64,000 nucleotides of DNA from DASXZH01 sp036502005 (GCA_036502005.1 DASXZH010000029.1:1-64000); one strand, 5' to 3'; shown: positions 1 through 8,625, counted from the first letter of the stretch. Notes: generated by a model from the letters alone, not told the origin. Translations and numbers: made by a program.

Positions 1-942
1 CCAACTCAAACCTGTCCCAATTACTAATGGCGCAAGAAAAAGCTCCAGACGATCGTAAAGATCAGCCTCAAAAAAACTCCCGATGGTGTGAGCTCCGCCC
101 TCTACGAGAACGCCGATGATCTTATGTTCCCATAGAGAACCCAGGAGTTCGGCAAGGTCGAACTTACCATCTTTTACGCCAATAAGTGTTTGCCCTTCCA
201 GCGGCTTCTCACCCACAAAATGCAGGACCTGCGACGTATTCTGCAAAGCCTTTGCCGTGGCAGGGACTCTGTTTAAGGGATCTAGAATCACTCGAACTGG
301 CTGGTTGACTACGCCTTCAATGCGGGCCATGAGTTCAGGATCGTCATGCAAAACTGTGTTCGCCCCAACCAGGACCGCACCCATTTCTGCCCGAAGGCGG
401 TGGCCCTGCTCACGGGCCCTTGGGCCTGTTATCCACTTGCTCTCACCGTTTTCAAGGGCTATTTTGCCATCCAAACTTGCGGCCGCTTTTAGGGTAACCA
501 ACGGGCGGCCCAGCTTAATGGCCGTTAAGAACACAGAGTTGGCAGCCGAAGCTTCCGCTTCCAGCAATCCTTGGGAAACTGCAATTCCGGCTTTTCGCAA
601 TCGTTCTGCCCCCCCCTGCGCTCGTGGATTGGGATCGGCAACTGCGTATGACACAGAACTCACTCCTGCCTCAATCAAAGCTAAACTGCACGGTCCTGTT
701 CGACCGTGATGATTACAAGGCTCCAGGGTTACGAAAACGTCGTCACCTCGCGCTAATGGGCCAGCTTGATTCAGAGCAACAACCTCAGCGTGGGGTCCGC
801 CTGCGTGGTCGTGGTAGCCCTCGCCGACCACTTCCCCGTCTCGAGCGATCACGCAGCCAACGTGCGGGTTTGGTGCCGGAAAGCCCAGTTGCGATAGCTC
901 GATGGCCCGCCCCATGAACTCCTCAGCTTTGCTTGCTTTCAT
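1..942 (-). CDS. ribD: Riboflavin biosynthesis protein RibD (3' end cut off by the window edge)
   Basis: Bifunctional pyrimidine deaminase/reductase of riboflavin synthesis, acting on the GTP cyclohydrolase II product in the cytoplasm. The deaminase zinc site is visible: HAE at residues 51-53 within GGPHAEVVAL, and LEPCNHHGRTGPC around residues 74-85 with both cysteines. The reductase domain starts near residue 140 (LVTLKAAASLDGKIA). The visible 314 codons run open to position 1, so the last few dozen residues are missing. I chose the ATG at 942 (MKASKAEEFMGRAIEL), which overlaps the upstream small gene by 20 bp. A second ATG at 915 is possible. It is the last visible gene of the minus-strand aro-rpe-rib operon. 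Confidence 0.95.
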   Translation of the reverse strand, partial: MKASKAEEFMGRAIELSQLGFPAPNPHVGCVIARDGEVVGEGYHDHAGGPHAEVVALNQAGPLARGDDVFVTLEPCNHHGRTGPCSLALIEAGVSSVSYAVADPNPRAQGGAERLRKAGIAVSQGLLEAEASAANSVFLTAIKLGRPLVTLKAAASLDGKIALENGESKWITGPRAREQGHRLRAEMGAVLVGANTVLHDDPELMARIEGVVNQPVRVILDPLNRVPATAKALQNTSQVLHFVGEKPLEGQTLIGVKDGKFDLAELLGSLWEHKIIGVLVEGGAHTIGSFFEADLYDRLELFLAPLVIGTGLSW

Positions 943-1219
943 GGTCGCGAAGGGTTCCTTCGATTAAGTTTTTCATGTTCTCTTGCGCCTCAAGGCGATA
1001 CTCTTCGCGTAAGCTTCTCATCCACATCCAAACCAGAATGACGGTAGCTAAAAGCGTGAGCAAAAGAACGGCGACAAGCGTTCCGGAACGCACGGCAAAC
1101 CACTTGAGTTCCTGGCGACTTGCGTTGTGCCCAGGGTAAGTAGTCAAGGTAAAGCCGGTGCTAATAAAGAGAATCACGTCGGCGAATACAAGCGAGAAGG
1201 TGGCTACTTTGTATCGCAT
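923..1219 (-). CDS. Small membrane protein, function unknown
   Basis: A 98-residue protein with two likely transmembrane helices, about residues 8-27 and 45-68. The second is very hydrophobic (VAVLLLTLLATVILVW). A charged C-terminal tail (SLREEYRLEAQENMKN) could form a short amphipathic helix or coiled coil. I do not recognise the family. It overlaps rpe by 16 bp upstream and ribD by 20 bp downstream, so it is probably translationally coupled and a real member of the operon rather than a shadow. ATG start at 1219. Confidence 0.75.
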   Translation of the reverse strand: MRYKVATFSLVFADVILFISTGFTLTTYPGHNASRQELKWFAVRSGTLVAVLLLTLLATVILVWMWMRSLREEYRLEAQENMKNLIEGTLRDHESKQS

Positions 1220-1854
1220 GCCTTCCTCAGCGCTTCTAGGCCCCTAGCGGGCGATTCGGCCTCTGCCAAAAAACTGCCGGTTACGAAAACATTAGCTCCA
1301 GCCGCGTAGGCTAGCTGAATAGTTTCGGTATCGATGCCCCCATCCACCTCGATATCGATTCTGTCGTTCAAACTTCGGATGTTTCTCACTTTTTCAAGGC
1401 ACTGCGGGATAAAGGTTTGGCCGCCCCAACCGGGATTCACAGTCATGACAAGAACTACGTCGAGAAAGTCCAACATCGGCTCGATAAGCTCAGCGCTTGT
1501 TCCAGGGTTAATGGCCATGCCGGCTTGGACGCCCTCGTTATGCAAGGTTTGCGCCAGCCTGTGCGCATGGGCCGTAGCTTCCGCATGAAAAATAATCCGC
1601 TTGCAGCCCGCTTTGATAAAGGCCTCAAAATGCCTGTCTGGCGTTTTCGCCATTAGGTGCGCTTCAAGTGGCGTGCTGCCATAAGCCTTGAAATGGGCTA
1701 CCATCTCGGCACCGAAGGTGATGGGCGGCACGAACTGGCCGTCCATGATGTCGCAGTGGATCCAATCCGCCCCCGCTTGCATCAACTCCTTTACAGGTCC
1801 ACCCAACTCGGCGTGGTTAAACGATAGAACCGACGGCGCAAAGGAGGGTTTCAA
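1204..1854 (-). CDS. rpe: Ribulose-phosphate 3-epimerase
   Basis: Interconverts ribulose 5-phosphate and xylulose 5-phosphate in the pentose phosphate pathway (cytoplasmic TIM barrel). Signature motifs are all present: HCDIMDGQFVP with metal-binding His and Asp near residues 33-36, EAHLM near 64-68, MTVNPGWGGQ near 137-146, and EVDGGID near 170-176. Its 216 residues match the family length. The start is a TTG inside a TTGA overlap with the stop of the kinase-like gene, which suggests translational coupling. In the operon it lies between the kinase-like gene and a small membrane protein. Confidence 0.96.
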   Translation of the reverse strand: MKPSFAPSVLSFNHAELGGPVKELMQAGADWIHCDIMDGQFVPPITFGAEMVAHFKAYGSTPLEAHLMAKTPDRHFEAFIKAGCKRIIFHAEATAHAHRLAQTLHNEGVQAGMAINPGTSAELIEPMLDFLDVVLVMTVNPGWGGQTFIPQCLEKVRNIRSLNDRIDIEVDGGIDTETIQLAYAAGANVFVTGSFLAEAESPARGLEALRKACDTK

Positions 1855-3653
1855 TTCTGTTGATCCGAGTTGTCCGTATTGTCGCCGCTATCGCTGCCAT
1901 CGTCCGCATTATCCGCAGAGACTACTTTTTGCTTGACCAACTGGCCGTCGTAGAAGATTCTAAAGGTCGCCTTGCTGCCGTAGCCTTCGGCAACAACGGG
2001 GACGACATCGTCCGGATTTTGCTTCGCGTCGTAAACCGTCTTCGTTCCACGATCATCCGTCATATCGACCCGAAGTTGGACAGGCTGCTGCTCGTGTTGG
2101 ATCGTGATGTTAAGATTGTAAACGTACTTGGTATTTGCTTCACGATCACTGCTTGCTGGCGCTCGGCTTTTGCCTGAGCTTATCTTCACGTGAATGCGCG
2201 AACCCCGCTCAAATTTTTCGCCAGATTGCTGTGTTTGGGAAACAATCAATCCCTCCGCAAGTTCGCGGTCCGAAACCTCTTCGGTGCGGTCATCGAGGAC
2301 CAAACCGGCGGCTTCAAGCGTTGACTTCGCCTTATCGGTGGTCATCCCGCGAAGGTCGGGCACCTCGACATATTGGCTGCCACCGCTAACAACCGCCTTC
2401 ACGTCGTCACCTTGATAAACCAAGGCGCCTGGGGCTGGGTTAGTCGTTAAAATCGTATCGGCCGGGTCCTTTTCGCTCGTGATAGTTCGCGACTTTACCA
2501 GGTGCAACCCTAGCTTCGTCAAGACATCCGATGCCTTGGAAAAGTTGGTATACGCGAGTCTGGGCACCTTCACCATGGCCGGCTTTTTATAGTTGACCAT
2601 GAAGAACAGAATGGCGATAGCGATCACTGCCCCAAGCACGAAAACAGAGATAATTTTCAGCCAGGACGGCAAAGCCGCGTCATGTTCGATCTTTGGCTCC
2701 TTGAGTTTTACCGGCCTCGGCGATTTAGGGGAAGCTTCTCCAGCCTTTGCAGTTGCTTTTGGGTCTGCACCGGTAGTGACAGCGGAGACCGGATCTTCTG
2801 CCTTCAGAGGCCACGAAAGCGACTTTCCGAACCGAAGGGCATCTTGAAGCATGCGCAGGTCGCTGAGCATTTCCTCACCATCCCTGTACCGCTCCGTCGG
2901 CTGCTTTGCCATGGCCTTCTTTAGCATCTGGTCCAATGCTTGCGGGATTGAAGGATTAACCTGTTTCGCACTCGGCACGGGCTCCGTGGCATGCATCAGT
3001 GCGAGGGCAAGGGCGCTATCCCCGTGATAGGGTGGCCTGCCGGTAAGCAATTCGTAGAGCAAAACTCCAAGGCCATACATGTCGGAGCCGGGAGTAGGCA
3101 ACCCGCCCTTGCTCACTTCAGGAGCGGTATAGGCAGCGCCTGCCATAAGCATCGCTTCCCTTCCATGAGGGTCTACATAGAACGCCTGCCAAAGACCGGC
3201 ATTCTGCAAGCGCGTTTCGCCATCGGGCTGCATGGCAACATTTGAACCCGAGATATCGCCGTGAGCCAGAGTGGCCCGATGGAGAGCACGAAGCCCCTCA
3301 CAAAGCGCAACGGCGACTTCGATTGCGGCCGGAACTGAAAATGTGGCGAGCTTTCTTAATCGCTCACTGATGCTCGATCCCTTGGTAATTTGGCCAACGA
3401 TGAATACGGCGTCTTCGTCTGTATCGACTTCGTAGTACTCTTCGATCGCCGGATGGCGCACTGCTCCAACTCGCCGAACCACATCTTGCAACGTCTCGAC
3501 GAGCTCTGCCTCCTTCGAATAAGGGGCTTTTACAAGCCTGACAGATACCTCGCACGACTGAAGCTTGTCGAAAGCGGTAAATGTTTGGAAGAGCGAGTTT
3601 TCAGATTGGAGCTGGGTTAGCTCGTATCTCACACGCAAAACGTTTCCGATCAC
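1851..3653 (-). CDS. PASTA-domain protein with a probable pseudokinase domain
   Basis: Layout: Ser/Thr-kinase fold (residues about 5-270), charged linker, one transmembrane helix (about 331-353), two PASTA repeats (about 359-425 and 427-494), then a C-terminal domain (505-580) and an Asp/Ser/Asn-rich tail. This is the architecture of PknB/Stk1 kinases that sense cell-wall fragments. Catalytic features are degraded: no glycine-rich loop, Arg39 where the VAIK lysine is expected, HGDISGSN (131-138) instead of HRDxKxxN, and NAG (151-153) instead of DFG. APE (177-179) and the following SDMYGLG remain, so the fold is probably kept. GTG start in a TAGTG overlap with the upstream gene. A binding, signalling or scaffold role is inferred; residual activity cannot be excluded from sequence. 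Confidence 0.85.
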   Translation of the reverse strand: MIGNVLRVRYELTQLQSENSLFQTFTAFDKLQSCEVSVRLVKAPYSKEAELVETLQDVVRRVGAVRHPAIEEYYEVDTDEDAVFIVGQITKGSSISERLRKLATFSVPAAIEVAVALCEGLRALHRATLAHGDISGSNVAMQPDGETRLQNAGLWQAFYVDPHGREAMLMAGAAYTAPEVSKGGLPTPGSDMYGLGVLLYELLTGRPPYHGDSALALALMHATEPVPSAKQVNPSIPQALDQMLKKAMAKQPTERYRDGEEMLSDLRMLQDALRFGKSLSWPLKAEDPVSAVTTGADPKATAKAGEASPKSPRPVKLKEPKIEHDAALPSWLKIISVFVLGAVIAIAILFFMVNYKKPAMVKVPRLAYTNFSKASDVLTKLGLHLVKSRTITSEKDPADTILTTNPAPGALVYQGDDVKAVVSGGSQYVEVPDLRGMTTDKAKSTLEAAGLVLDDRTEEVSDRELAEGLIVSQTQQSGEKFERGSRIHVKISSGKSRAPASSDREANTKYVYNLNITIQHEQQPVQLRVDMTDDRGTKTVYDAKQNPDDVVPVVAEGYGSKATFRIFYDGQLVKQKVVSADNADDGSDSGDNTDNSDQQN

Positions 3654-3865
3654 TATGGCTGGGGCTCCTTATCGGAGATGAAGGCCAGCAATAATGCAGC
3701 GACAAAGAGGAGCGCGCAGAGGATGCGTACCGGGGCCGCGTCAACTTTCGCGACGTAACCGGCAAGCTGAGTCGGTTCAAAAAAGTAGTAATACTGGCTA
3801 GCCAGATAGCCTGCCACGAGCAAAAGGGCCGTTATCACCGAAAGAATGTATCGTGTCGACCTCAT
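3653..3865 (-). CDS. Small membrane protein, function unknown
   Basis: A 70-residue protein with two predicted membrane segments: residues 6-24 (YILSVITALLLVAGYLAS) and about 45-63 (PVRILCALLFVAALLLAFI). The tail is short and acidic (SDKEPQP). No family recognised. Its ATG overlaps the aroB stop as ATGA, and its stop overlaps the GTG start of the PASTA protein by 1 bp. It is therefore embedded in a coupled operon. A partner role for the PASTA membrane protein is possible but is only suggested by position. Confidence 0.7.
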   Translation of the reverse strand: MRSTRYILSVITALLLVAGYLASQYYYFFEPTQLAGYVAKVDAAPVRILCALLFVAALLLAFISDKEPQP

Positions 3866-4887
3866 AATGAACCTAGCACCTGCTCAACTGCCTCGCATGA
3901 AACGCCCGTTATGAGTTTACACTCACCAATATGTGTTAGTAAACTAAATGCGAGTCCATCGGAAATTCGCTTCTTGTCGCGCATCATAGCCTCGACGGCC
4001 TTGGGTACATCCCACTTCTGGTCCCATTTCGTAGGAAGACCTTGGGAAGCGAGGCTGCCGGCAACTTTCTCTCTGGTTCCCAACTCTGTAATGCCCAAGC
4101 GCTCACCCAGCAGGGCTTCCGCAACCATGCCTACGGAGATTGCCTCTCCATGTAAAATCCCTTTGAATCCGCACAGGTGCTCGATTGCATGGCCAACTGT
4201 ATGGCCGAAATTGAGAGACGCGCGGATGCCCTTTTCTTCAAACTCGTCCTCCTCAACAATTCGCGCCTTGATTTGCAGGCATAGTTTAACAACTTCTTGA
4301 AGTTGGGTGGAACGAGCATGCCACGAGGCCCCGTTGGTGAGCCGATCGAAAAGATCCTTGTCTGCGATGAAGCCATATTTCCACACCTCCGCCATTCCAT
4401 TATTGAACTGACGTTGATCGAGTGTCTGGAGCACTTCCGCACATACATAAACAGCCTTTGGAGGATAGAATGCGCCGGCTAGGTTCTTACCCGCCTTTAA
4501 GTCGATTCCCACTTTGCCGCCGACCGAAGAATCCACCTGGGCAAGCAGGGTGGTTGGAATTTGGATGAATGCCACACCCCGCATATAGGATGCGGCGACA
4601 AAGCCGGCAAGGTCGCCAATCACTCCGCCACCAAAGCCTACAACCGAACTTTTTCTGGTTGCCCCAGCTCGGGCTAGTGCTTCAAGACACGATTCAAAAG
4701 TAGAGATCGATTTCGACTGCTCTCCGGCAGCCACAGAGATGCATTTTTCCCCGGCGAACAGGTGCCCGTAAAGAGCTTTTACATGTTCGTCCGTAATAAT
4801 GTGGGAGCCATCAGGAACAGCCGCAAAAGCTTCGCTCAGGCCCAGAAAAGAAATCTCGTAAGCCCCTTGGCTGTGCGCGACTTTCAC
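3862..4887 (-). CDS. aroB: 3-dehydroquinate synthase
   Basis: Second step of the shikimate pathway: DAHP to 3-dehydroquinate, using NAD and a divalent metal. Recognised by FGGGVIGDLAGFVAA (NAD binding), PTTLLAQVDSSVGGK, FNNGMAEVWKYG, and the metal-binding histidines in NFGHTVGHAIE, with a further His in GILHGEAIS. The 341 residues are slightly shorter than E. coli AroB (about 360). Starts at GTG in a GTGA overlap with the aroK stop, so aroK and aroB are coupled. Confidence 0.96.
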   Translation of the reverse strand: MKVAHSQGAYEISFLGLSEAFAAVPDGSHIITDEHVKALYGHLFAGEKCISVAAGEQSKSISTFESCLEALARAGATRKSSVVGFGGGVIGDLAGFVAASYMRGVAFIQIPTTLLAQVDSSVGGKVGIDLKAGKNLAGAFYPPKAVYVCAEVLQTLDQRQFNNGMAEVWKYGFIADKDLFDRLTNGASWHARSTQLQEVVKLCLQIKARIVEEDEFEEKGIRASLNFGHTVGHAIEHLCGFKGILHGEAISVGMVAEALLGERLGITELGTREKVAGSLASQGLPTKWDQKWDVPKAVEAMMRDKKRISDGLAFSLLTHIGECKLITGVSCEAVEQVLGSL

Positions 4888-5396
4888 GGCTGGTTAGAGA
4901 TCCCTTCGATAACCTTCGTGGCAGCGGAGTCTACGTCCATCCCGCTTATGTCAACAATGAGGTCCGCCTGCTCATAGAGGTGTTGTCTCTGGTTAAGAAT
5001 CTCATTGACTTTTTCTTCCCAATCCTCAACCTGGAGTAACGGCCTTTTCTTCTTGCTTGCGGTAAGTCTGGCGGTTAAATCGTCAAGATGGACTTTGACA
5101 TAAATAATTGTGCCGAGGCGATGCAGTTCGGGCCAGTTCTTTTCGCGAAGGACGATCCCCCCTCCGGTCGAAAGAATTAGATGGCCAGGATCGATGCTCT
5201 TTAGAATGCTTGTCTCGTGGTCTCGAAAGGTGGATTCCCCATAGATCTTAAAGAGCTGCGGGATGGGTCTTCCCAATCTTTGTTGAAGCATGTGATCGGT
5301 ATCTAGATGTTGGCGTCCCGTTCTGGCGGAAATCTCCCTACCAAGAGAGGTCTTGCCGGCTCCCATCATACCGATTAAGATCCATCCTTTATCCAT
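4884..5396 (-). CDS. aroK: Shikimate kinase
   Basis: Phosphorylates shikimate at the 3-OH in aromatic amino acid synthesis. Walker A is GMMGAGKTS (residues 9-17). Substrate-binding residues include the DTD at 32-34, FRDHE (57-61), GGG (78-80) and the LID region KKKRPLL. Length 170 is normal. It is the first gene of the aro-rib operon. ATG at 5396 lies directly after a hairpin that could terminate or attenuate read-through from the pilus operon. No clear Shine-Dalgarno precedes the ATG. Confidence 0.95.
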   Translation of the reverse strand: MDKGWILIGMMGAGKTSLGREISARTGRQHLDTDHMLQQRLGRPIPQLFKIYGESTFRDHETSILKSIDPGHLILSTGGGIVLREKNWPELHRLGTIIYVKVHLDDLTARLTASKKKRPLLQVEDWEEKVNEILNQRQHLYEQADLIVDISGMDVDSAATKVIEGISNQP

Positions 5397-5434
5397 AAAG
5401 CAAACAGCGGATGGAGTTTAAGCCCCACCCGCTG
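5397..5434 (-). terminator. Possible terminator/attenuator between pilQ and aroK
   Basis: On the minus strand the transcript forms CAGCGG-g-TGG ... CCA-t-CCGCTG (5405-5434), followed by the T-rich tract TTTGCTTT (5397-5404), right at the aroK ATG. The stem has 9 pairs with one mismatch. It could stop transcription from the pil operon or attenuate aroK. The T tract is interrupted, so confidence is moderate. Confidence 0.5.
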
Positions 5435-5455
5435 CCTTGTACCGTCACACGAAAG

Positions 5456-7129
5456 CTACGGTCCGAGACCGAGGTTGTCGTCTTGCATGATCGTTGGAGT
5501 CACAAAGATGATCAATTCACTATTGACGATACTCTTTGACTCATGCCTAAACAGTTGGCCAATGATGGGCAGGCTTCCCAGGATTGGGAAGCGGAAATCA
5601 GATCCCTGCTCTGTTTTTCGCGTAAAACCGGCAAGGGCAATCGTTTCTCCGCTCTTGACTCTGGCGACAAGGTTAATCGATTCTTCATCAGTGTCCGGGT
5701 ATTGGTTTCCTGCAGTATCTGTCTGAATCGACGCGATATCTTCCACGTCGGGCGTCAGATACATGGTAATCGTTTGGTCGTTATTGATACGCGGCTTTAC
5801 AACGAGTTGAGTCGTAATAGGCAGTTGCAAAGGCTGCTGAGTGTTGATGACGTTGCCATTACCGATCGCGACCGTGGTCGTAAAGAAGAGGTACGTGGTG
5901 ACCTGTTCGCTTACCGAAGCCGTTTGGTTGTTTAACGTACGGATTACCGGAGCCTGAACAGATTTACCGGTGTCTCTATTGAGCTCAGCTCGAAGTCTGG
6001 TGACGATGTTGCCAGTGGCGAAGCTTAAGAAGATAGGTGCACTTTGGTTCGTGAAGTATCCAGGCGCAGCACCGGCGACGACGTTTCCTCGTGTATAAGT
6101 CCAGTCGAAGCCGAGGTCGCTTGTAAAGTCGTTGCTTGTGGTGATGAATTCAACTTTGACGATAACTTGTTGAGGCGCTACGTCGAAAAAGCTGATGGCG
6201 TCCTGGAGTTCTCTGATCTGCTCGTCCGTGGCTTGCACTATAACACTGTTGTCGGTTGGGTCGTAGGTGATATAGGTGACGTTGGGCACCAAACCAACTC
6301 CGGGCTGGATCGTAGAGCCTTGCCCACCTCCCGTAGCACCGCCGGTAGCACCACCTCGACCGCCTCCTGCTCCCTGGCCGCCTCCGCCAAATCCTCCGCC
6401 ACCACCACCGATGCCGCCGCCGCCGCCGCCAAAGGTTTGATTGGCCGTCTCTTGCGGTAGGGCGATTTCGTTGCCTGAATCTTGGAACGTCTTAGGCGCC
6501 GTGTATGACTGAGTATTCACTGGCTGGAATGCAGTTCCTCCGGGCTCTTGGGGCATCATGAGGACGTTTTGCTGAGGCATCTTAACATCGTTCTCGTGAG
6601 CGATTCGACTAAATCGATTCATCTCCAGGTAAGGCAAATAGGGATCATCCGGCCCCCTGCCTTCCAGCTGATCTAACACAACCTTGGCATCTTCATGCTG
6701 AAGAAGAAACTTGTGAACATGGACCGGCACCGAGGGAGTCGGTGGGGCCACAGTTGGTGCCGGTTCAAGGCTGTTGGAAGTTGACGAAGCCTTTTTGTGG
6801 CCAATGATGTAAACGCCGTTGTCGTCCTTTCGGAAAGCAGCGCCGGCTGCTTGACAGATATAGCTTATTGCCTCTTCTGCCGTAACGTCGCTTAACTGGA
6901 GCGTCACTTTCGCATAAGGGTCATTGCTTGGTTCTAGCAAGAACTGGAGCCCGGTTCGATTCGTGAGCTCCTTTGTTGCCGCGAGCATATCCGCGTCCTT
7001 CAAGTTAAGGGTAACCCTTAATTCATCGGGCGCGGGCCCCTGCGCGTAAACGCTGGGAACGATAAGCAAGAGGCTTGCAGCCACACAGGCTGCAAGCAAC
7101 GATTTATACAAAACTGAACGCATCCTCAT
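5456..7129 (-). CDS. pilQ: Type IV pilus secretin PilQ
   Basis: Outer-membrane secretin through which the pilus passes. Signal peptide at residues 1-29 (cleavage after VYAQ), STN/N0 domain about 35-110, an N1-type segment starting near 137 (HVHKFLLQHEDAKVVLDQL), and a glycine-rich low-complexity stretch about 230-265. An N3-like repeat follows (YITYDPTDNSVIVQATDEQ), then the secretin core from about residue 325 (VIVKVEFITTSNDF) to the C-terminus, including PVIRTLNNQTASVS and the C-terminal strand ELIIFVTPTIM. At 557 aa it is shorter than proteobacterial PilQ and has no obvious AMIN domains. Last gene of the pilM-Q operon. ATG at 7129. Confidence 0.93.
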   Translation of the reverse strand: MRMRSVLYKSLLAACVAASLLLIVPSVYAQGPAPDELRVTLNLKDADMLAATKELTNRTGLQFLLEPSNDPYAKVTLQLSDVTAEEAISYICQAAGAAFRKDDNGVYIIGHKKASSTSNSLEPAPTVAPPTPSVPVHVHKFLLQHEDAKVVLDQLEGRGPDDPYLPYLEMNRFSRIAHENDVKMPQQNVLMMPQEPGGTAFQPVNTQSYTAPKTFQDSGNEIALPQETANQTFGGGGGGIGGGGGGFGGGGQGAGGGRGGATGGATGGGQGSTIQPGVGLVPNVTYITYDPTDNSVIVQATDEQIRELQDAISFFDVAPQQVIVKVEFITTSNDFTSDLGFDWTYTRGNVVAGAAPGYFTNQSAPIFLSFATGNIVTRLRAELNRDTGKSVQAPVIRTLNNQTASVSEQVTTYLFFTTTVAIGNGNVINTQQPLQLPITTQLVVKPRINNDQTITMYLTPDVEDIASIQTDTAGNQYPDTDEESINLVARVKSGETIALAGFTRKTEQGSDFRFPILGSLPIIGQLFRHESKSIVNSELIIFVTPTIMQDDNLGLGP

Positions 7130-7160
7130 TTATTCCTCTGTCAAACGGTAGCCGAATCCT

Positions 7161-7856
7161 TTAGAATCCACCGCCAAACCCGCCCGTGCTGCCTCCACCG
7201 AAGCCTCCGCCAGACGAGCCGCCGTAGCCGCCGCCCATTCCGCCTCCGCCGAAGCCTCCGCCACCCATTCCGCCGCCTCCGAAGCCGCCGCCACCCATTC
7301 CGCCGCGGCCACCGCCGCCCTGTCCGCCTCCGGAACCACCGACACCAACCAGCGCCGATTGCTCAGGGGACGTTGTAGCGCTAACCTTTCCCGCCAGTAA
7401 CTCAAATATCAACTGTGGGTCTGCGTGTAGAATTTTAATTCTGTAGAGACGCTTTTTAGCAGTAACGGTCTGCCCGAGGGTGTCGTCAGATTGCGTTACT
7501 GTTGGCTGCGCTGTGTCTTCTTTCTTGACGATGTTGTAGACGTTGCCTTCAACCCGGTAAGTCGCATCAACTTGCCCAAGAATATTTCTCAGTGCCGTCT
7601 CGAAAGGGACGTTGTGCAAACTGACAGTGATGGTTCCCTGGACCTCGTTCGCGACAGAGTAGTTTACGCCAACGTTCTTAAAGAGCAACTTGAGCGCGTC
7701 TCTGACATCAGACTGCTGAAGCTCGAGATCCGAAACAACCTGCTGGGAAGGATTATTTTGATCCTGTGGACCCTGTGCGCTTGCCTTAATCGGCATGGCC
7801 ACGACGATGCCTAGAGCCAAACTGGCCGCTAGAAGTGTTTTTGAGGTTTTGTTCAT
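7161..7856 (-). CDS. Short secretin-like protein: N0 domain with a glycine-rich tail
   Basis: 231 residues: signal peptide (1-28, ending KASAQ), an STN/N0 domain (about 41-112, with DVRDALKLLFKNVGVNY and VPFETALRNILGQ), then a segment like the start of a secretin N1 domain (about 134-156, RLYRIKILHADPQLIFELL). A tail from about 172 is almost wholly Gly with Phe, Met, Ser, Tyr. There is no secretin beta-barrel domain. It resembles the first third of the adjacent PilQ, so it is probably a truncated paralogue kept as a separate gene 31 bp upstream of pilQ. It might cap, gate or assemble the secretin ring; this is inference from domain content and position. Confidence 0.8.
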   Translation of the reverse strand: MNKTSKTLLAASLALGIVVAMPIKASAQGPQDQNNPSQQVVSDLELQQSDVRDALKLLFKNVGVNYSVANEVQGTITVSLHNVPFETALRNILGQVDATYRVEGNVYNIVKKEDTAQPTVTQSDDTLGQTVTAKKRLYRIKILHADPQLIFELLAGKVSATTSPEQSALVGVGGSGGGQGGGGRGGMGGGGFGGGGMGGGGFGGGGMGGGYGGSSGGGFGGGSTGGFGGGF

Positions 7857-7918
7857 TAGGTTCTTTCCTTAACTCTCTGATGCTTTAAGATGGGTTCTCG
7901 TTACAAAAAAGTTCTCGT

Positions 7919-8623
7919 TTATCTCTCGCTACCTGGATTGATCGGCCCATTGCCCTGCCCAGGAGCCCCGAATCCTGGCGGCGGGCCGCCAAAACCATTG
8001 TTGGGCTCATTGCCTGGCGCGGGCTGCTGAGTTTGCGATCCAGGAGGCGCGACCTCAAGGCGGACAATAATTTCACTGGGCAACCGATTGCTATTTACTC
8101 TTCTTAAAACCGCCTTCTCCTCATCAATTGAGACCACCATCCAGTTCGTTCCAGGAATGATCATCCCAGGATGTATCGATACTGGCGGCCCCCCAGTGCC
8201 CATATCAATGAGAGCAGTGACCGAATCACCAATTAGAATACCCGCCAGCCTGCGATAAGGCTGCGGTTCAACTTCAGGAGCCGTTTCTTCTTCGGGAGGC
8301 GCCTCATAGAACATCGGAAACGTTCCATAGTTCGTCGCAAGGTTTGCCGCTAACTGCTGCTTTTCGTATGCTTCCTCATTCGGCATCAGCGCGAAAGGAT
8401 CGGCCCTGACACTTACCACCATTTTAGCAGTGGTTGCTTGGCCGGCCCTAACCGGCAAACCAGCGATCGCTTCGATGGGAACGGGCGCCACAGGAGGCAA
8501 ATCTTTCGGAATGGAACTGTCAAGAGTAGCGTCATGCAGATCGGGCGCCTTGCAACCCGCAGCTAGAATGGAAACTGCTACGGCCATGAGCAGTAAAACT
8601 TTTTTGTGCACTAAGTAAGCCAT
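7919..8623 (-). CDS. pilP: PilP-like pilus alignment lipoprotein
   Basis: Inner-membrane lipoprotein that links the PilM-N-O platform to the PilQ secretin in known systems. The lipobox LAAGC lies at about residues 21-25. The DPF motif near residue 77 (RADPFALMPNEE) and the PilP beta-fold signature (YRRLAGILIGDSVTALIDM and HPGMIIPGTNWMVVSI) support the call. The C-terminus from about 200 is Pro/Gly/Gln-rich and unlike classical PilP. Sits between PilO- and PilQ-type genes, as expected for pilMNOPQ. Sequence is divergent, so I call it PilP-like. Confidence 0.75.
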   Translation of the reverse strand: MAYLVHKKVLLLMAVAVSILAAGCKAPDLHDATLDSSIPKDLPPVAPVPIEAIAGLPVRAGQATTAKMVVSVRADPFALMPNEEAYEKQQLAANLATNYGTFPMFYEAPPEEETAPEVEPQPYRRLAGILIGDSVTALIDMGTGGPPVSIHPGMIIPGTNWMVVSIDEEKAVLRRVNSNRLPSEIIVRLEVAPPGSQTQQPAPGNEPNNGFGGPPPGFGAPGQGNGPINPGSER

Positions 8624-8625
8624 GT

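Noticed and set aside
7130..7405. Ala/Glu-rich frame beside pilQ
   Set aside because: It is another reading frame of the Gly-rich codons of the N0 protein; the GGN repeats read as Ala/Glu.
5456..7856. N0 protein and PilQ as one frameshifted secretin
   Set aside because: Each has its own signal peptide and N0 domain, with a stop and a 31-bp gap between, so they are two genes.
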